14,933 nucleotides of DNA from positions 1-14,933 of the forward strand of contig JAKAAJ010000024.1 of NCBI GenBank assembly GCA_021802365.1, written 5' to 3'. The notes beneath the pieces are model-generated. The model searched no databases and was not told the origin of the DNA. It saw only the letters and a list, made by a program, of their open reading frames with translations. Position 1 is the first letter of the stretch; each line of letters begins with the position of its first letter. The DNA comes from Thermoplasmata archaeon. Its GTDB lineage: Archaea > Thermoplasmatota > Thermoplasmata > Thermoplasmatales > Thermoplasmataceae. Made by a program: the position numbers and the translations under genes. Positions 14,110-14,933 of this stretch are shown here, one piece after another.

Positions 14110-14451
14110 ATGGAACTGGTAGCTGACGGAAACATAATCCGTTCATTAAACAGAAGTGAGCTTAGGAGGAAAGTCCTATTCCACTTACTTTCAATATATC
14201 CTTACAGGTCTTACCTATCAGAAATCTCGAGAGCTGTAAAATCAGATCCTTCAAATGTGAAGGGGTGCCTGGAAGGTCTTGGCGTTAGATATACAGGTGA
14301 GGAGTCACTAATAGGCTTAGGCCTTGTTTCTGTTGAGCAGACAAAAAACGGGTTCAAATATTACAAAATTAATCCGGAGTTCATAGAGGATATAAAGTCT
14401 CTTAAGACAATGTTCAACCACAAGAAAGTCTTTGCCGTAGAAATTAACTGA
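14110..14451 (+). CDS. archaeal winged-helix transcriptional regulator
   Basis: This 113-residue protein consists almost entirely of a winged helix-turn-helix. After the N-terminal stretch R-S-L-N-R-S-E-L-R-R-K-V-L-F-H-L-L, the turn and recognition helix appear as Y-L-S-E-I-S-R-A-V-K-S-D-P-S-N-V at 35-50. A wing-like segment follows: G-L-G-L-V-S-V-E-Q at 68-76, then K-N-G-F-K-Y-Y-K-I. This is the pattern of a common family of small archaeal regulators. It has no effector domain and no Cys, so a ligand cannot be guessed. Symmetric sequences immediately upstream suggest self-regulation. Gene targets are unknown; the pre-LonB gap downstream shows no copy of the same palindromes. The start fits the BRE/TATA element. 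Confidence 0.88.
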   Translation: MELVADGNIIRSLNRSELRRKVLFHLLSIYPYRSYLSEISRAVKSDPSNVKGCLEGLGVRYTGEESLIGLGLVSVEQTKNGFKYYKINPEFIEDIKSLKTMFNHKKVFAVEIN

Positions 14452-14606
14452 ATCCGATTTCTGGGGCTTAAAGCGCATAATATGGTCTTATAATTCCATT
14501 ATTTCTAATAGCCGAAACAATTTGTTGAAGCGTTTTTTTGTGGCCCCAAACATTGCCCATAGCTGTTATTATACCTTTATCTCATCCTATGAGCGAATTT
14601 TCCTAG
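14452..14606. other. non-coding stretch, possibly decayed
   Basis: I see no supportable gene or RNA here. A 30-codon frame on the minus strand (ATG 14560, stop 14468-14470) reads M-G-N-V-W-G-H-K-K-T-L-Q and looks protein-like, but it is isolated, with a stop just upstream. TGGGGC near 14462 and GCCCCA near 14543 are short inverted copies. The stretch may be remains of a lost gene. Confidence 0.35.
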
Positions 14607-14819
14607 GTTTCATTTTGTAATGAGAGATTATTCAATGAACAAGGACTGAGATTCATTACCGGGGATGCACTCAATCAAAAGGTTAGAGAAGAAATATATT
14701 TCAATCTTCTTGGTATAAGATACTTTACATGTGCGAAAAACTTGGTACGAGAATTGCTGAGATGTAAAGTCCAATATAATGGTGTTAAAATGGTGCGAAT
14801 TTATTTAAGAAAGGCTTAA
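14607..14819 (+). pseudogene. possible C-terminal remnant of an unidentified protein
   Basis: The frame from 14607 is open for 70 codons to TAA at 14817-14819 but has no ATG/GTG start near its beginning and is cut by TAG at 14604. The translation, containing G-L-R-F-I-T-G-D-A-L-N and later L-L-G-I-R-Y-F-T-C-A-K-N, has the hydrophobic/charged rhythm of real protein and ends I-Y-L-R-K-A. The D-A-L-N and later K-N could suggest the tail of a DDE transposase, but I cannot place it in a family. Its last codons overlap the TATA-like element of the next gene. It could also be a chance open frame. Confidence 0.35.
14800..14808 (+). promoter_or_regulatory. TATA-like promoter for the lonB-like gene
   Basis: TTTATTTAA is centred about 30 nt before GTG 14836, with no SD in between, so the mRNA is probably leaderless or nearly so. 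Confidence 0.5.
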
Positions 14820-14835
14820 TTATCTTAATTCCATT

Positions 14836-14933
14836 GTGAGTAAGGTGTCTGATACGGTAGAAAATGTAGATGAATGGGTAAAGAAGCTCAACATCACATC
14901 TACAAAAGATATTCAGGTTCCAAAGGTTCTTTT
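14836..14933 (+). CDS. lonB: N-terminus of a LonB-type archaeal Lon protease (partial)
   Basis: From GTG 14836 the frame stays open to the window edge (32 full codons). The stretch D-E-W-V-K-K-L-N-I-T-S-T, then K-D-I-Q-V-P-K-V-L, resembles the beginning of archaeal membrane-anchored Lon (LonB). There a helix and I-x-T-T-x-D-I-x-V-P lead into the V-I-G-Q segment of the AAA+ module. The V-I-G-Q motif, Walker A, membrane segments and Ser-Lys catalytic dyad all lie beyond the window, so the assignment rests on this short N-terminal match. GTG 14845 is an alternative start. LonB is an ATP-dependent protease facing the cytoplasm. Confidence 0.55.
   Translation, partial: MSKVSDTVENVDEWVKKLNITSTKDIQVPKVL

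Noticed and set aside
14462..14548. TGGGGC / GCCCCA as insertion-sequence terminal repeats
   Set aside because: Only six bases match and there is no transposase or target duplication between or around them.
1..14933. tRNA, rRNA, CRISPR array, intact insertion sequence
   Set aside because: No cloverleaf with a T-loop TTCRANNC pattern, no regularly spaced direct repeats and no full-length transposase with terminal inverted repeats were seen by eye; tRNAscan-SE and ISfinder would be decisive.

Overview
The window looks like a stretch of chromosome from a Thermoplasmatales-type euryarchaeon. The translation and transcription genes are archaeal: archaeal-length AlaRS with an N-terminal zinc cluster, archaeal AspRS, fibrillarin-like FlpA, aMBF1, a DUF2070 membrane protein, and the first codons of a LonB-like protease. 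Arg codons are mostly AGA/AGG and Ile is often ATA. Most promoter-proximal genes have an A/T-rich TATA-like element about 25-30 nt before the start codon and no Shine-Dalgarno (SD), which suggests leaderless mRNAs. Genes inside an operon do carry SD sequences. The exact genus cannot be fixed from this sequence.

Layout. At the left edge is the 5' end of an unrecognised minus-strand gene, divergent from a 48-residue coiled-coil micro-gene (161-307). Two minus-strand genes follow: a ROK sugar kinase and, upstream of it, a short NfeD-like membrane protein. aspS (1821-3110) is divergent from nfeD. Behind aspS lies a possible 44-residue minus-strand gene that overlaps its 3' end. A 3-hydroxyacyl-CoA dehydrogenase (3324-4301) converges on a small minus-strand hypothetical gene (4322-4606). 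aMBF1 (minus) and flpA (plus) diverge from one shared TATA-like element.

The centre is a plus-strand gene train (5925-12134): a SAM methyltransferase, alaS, a site-2-protease-like membrane protein whose HExxH is lost, and an ATP-NAD kinase-like protein, packed with 0-8 nt gaps. A DUF2070 membrane protein (12214-13956) follows from what looks like its own promoter. A winged-helix regulator (14110-14451) has a symmetric repeat block upstream. The interval 14452-14835 holds only degenerate-looking coding scraps and a promoter. The window ends in the start of a LonB-type membrane protease.

The genes form a mixed housekeeping set (tRNA charging, rRNA methylation, transcription) with envelope functions (NfeD, pseudo-S2P, DUF2070, LonB). 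There is no CRISPR array, prophage, intact insertion sequence or tRNA/rRNA gene that I could see. The most interesting points are the apparently inactivated, heavily glycosylatable S2P homologue co-transcribed with alaS, the FlpA lacking the last residue of the catalytic tetrad, the unusual AspRS anticodon-binding residues, and the single AT element placed to drive two divergent genes.
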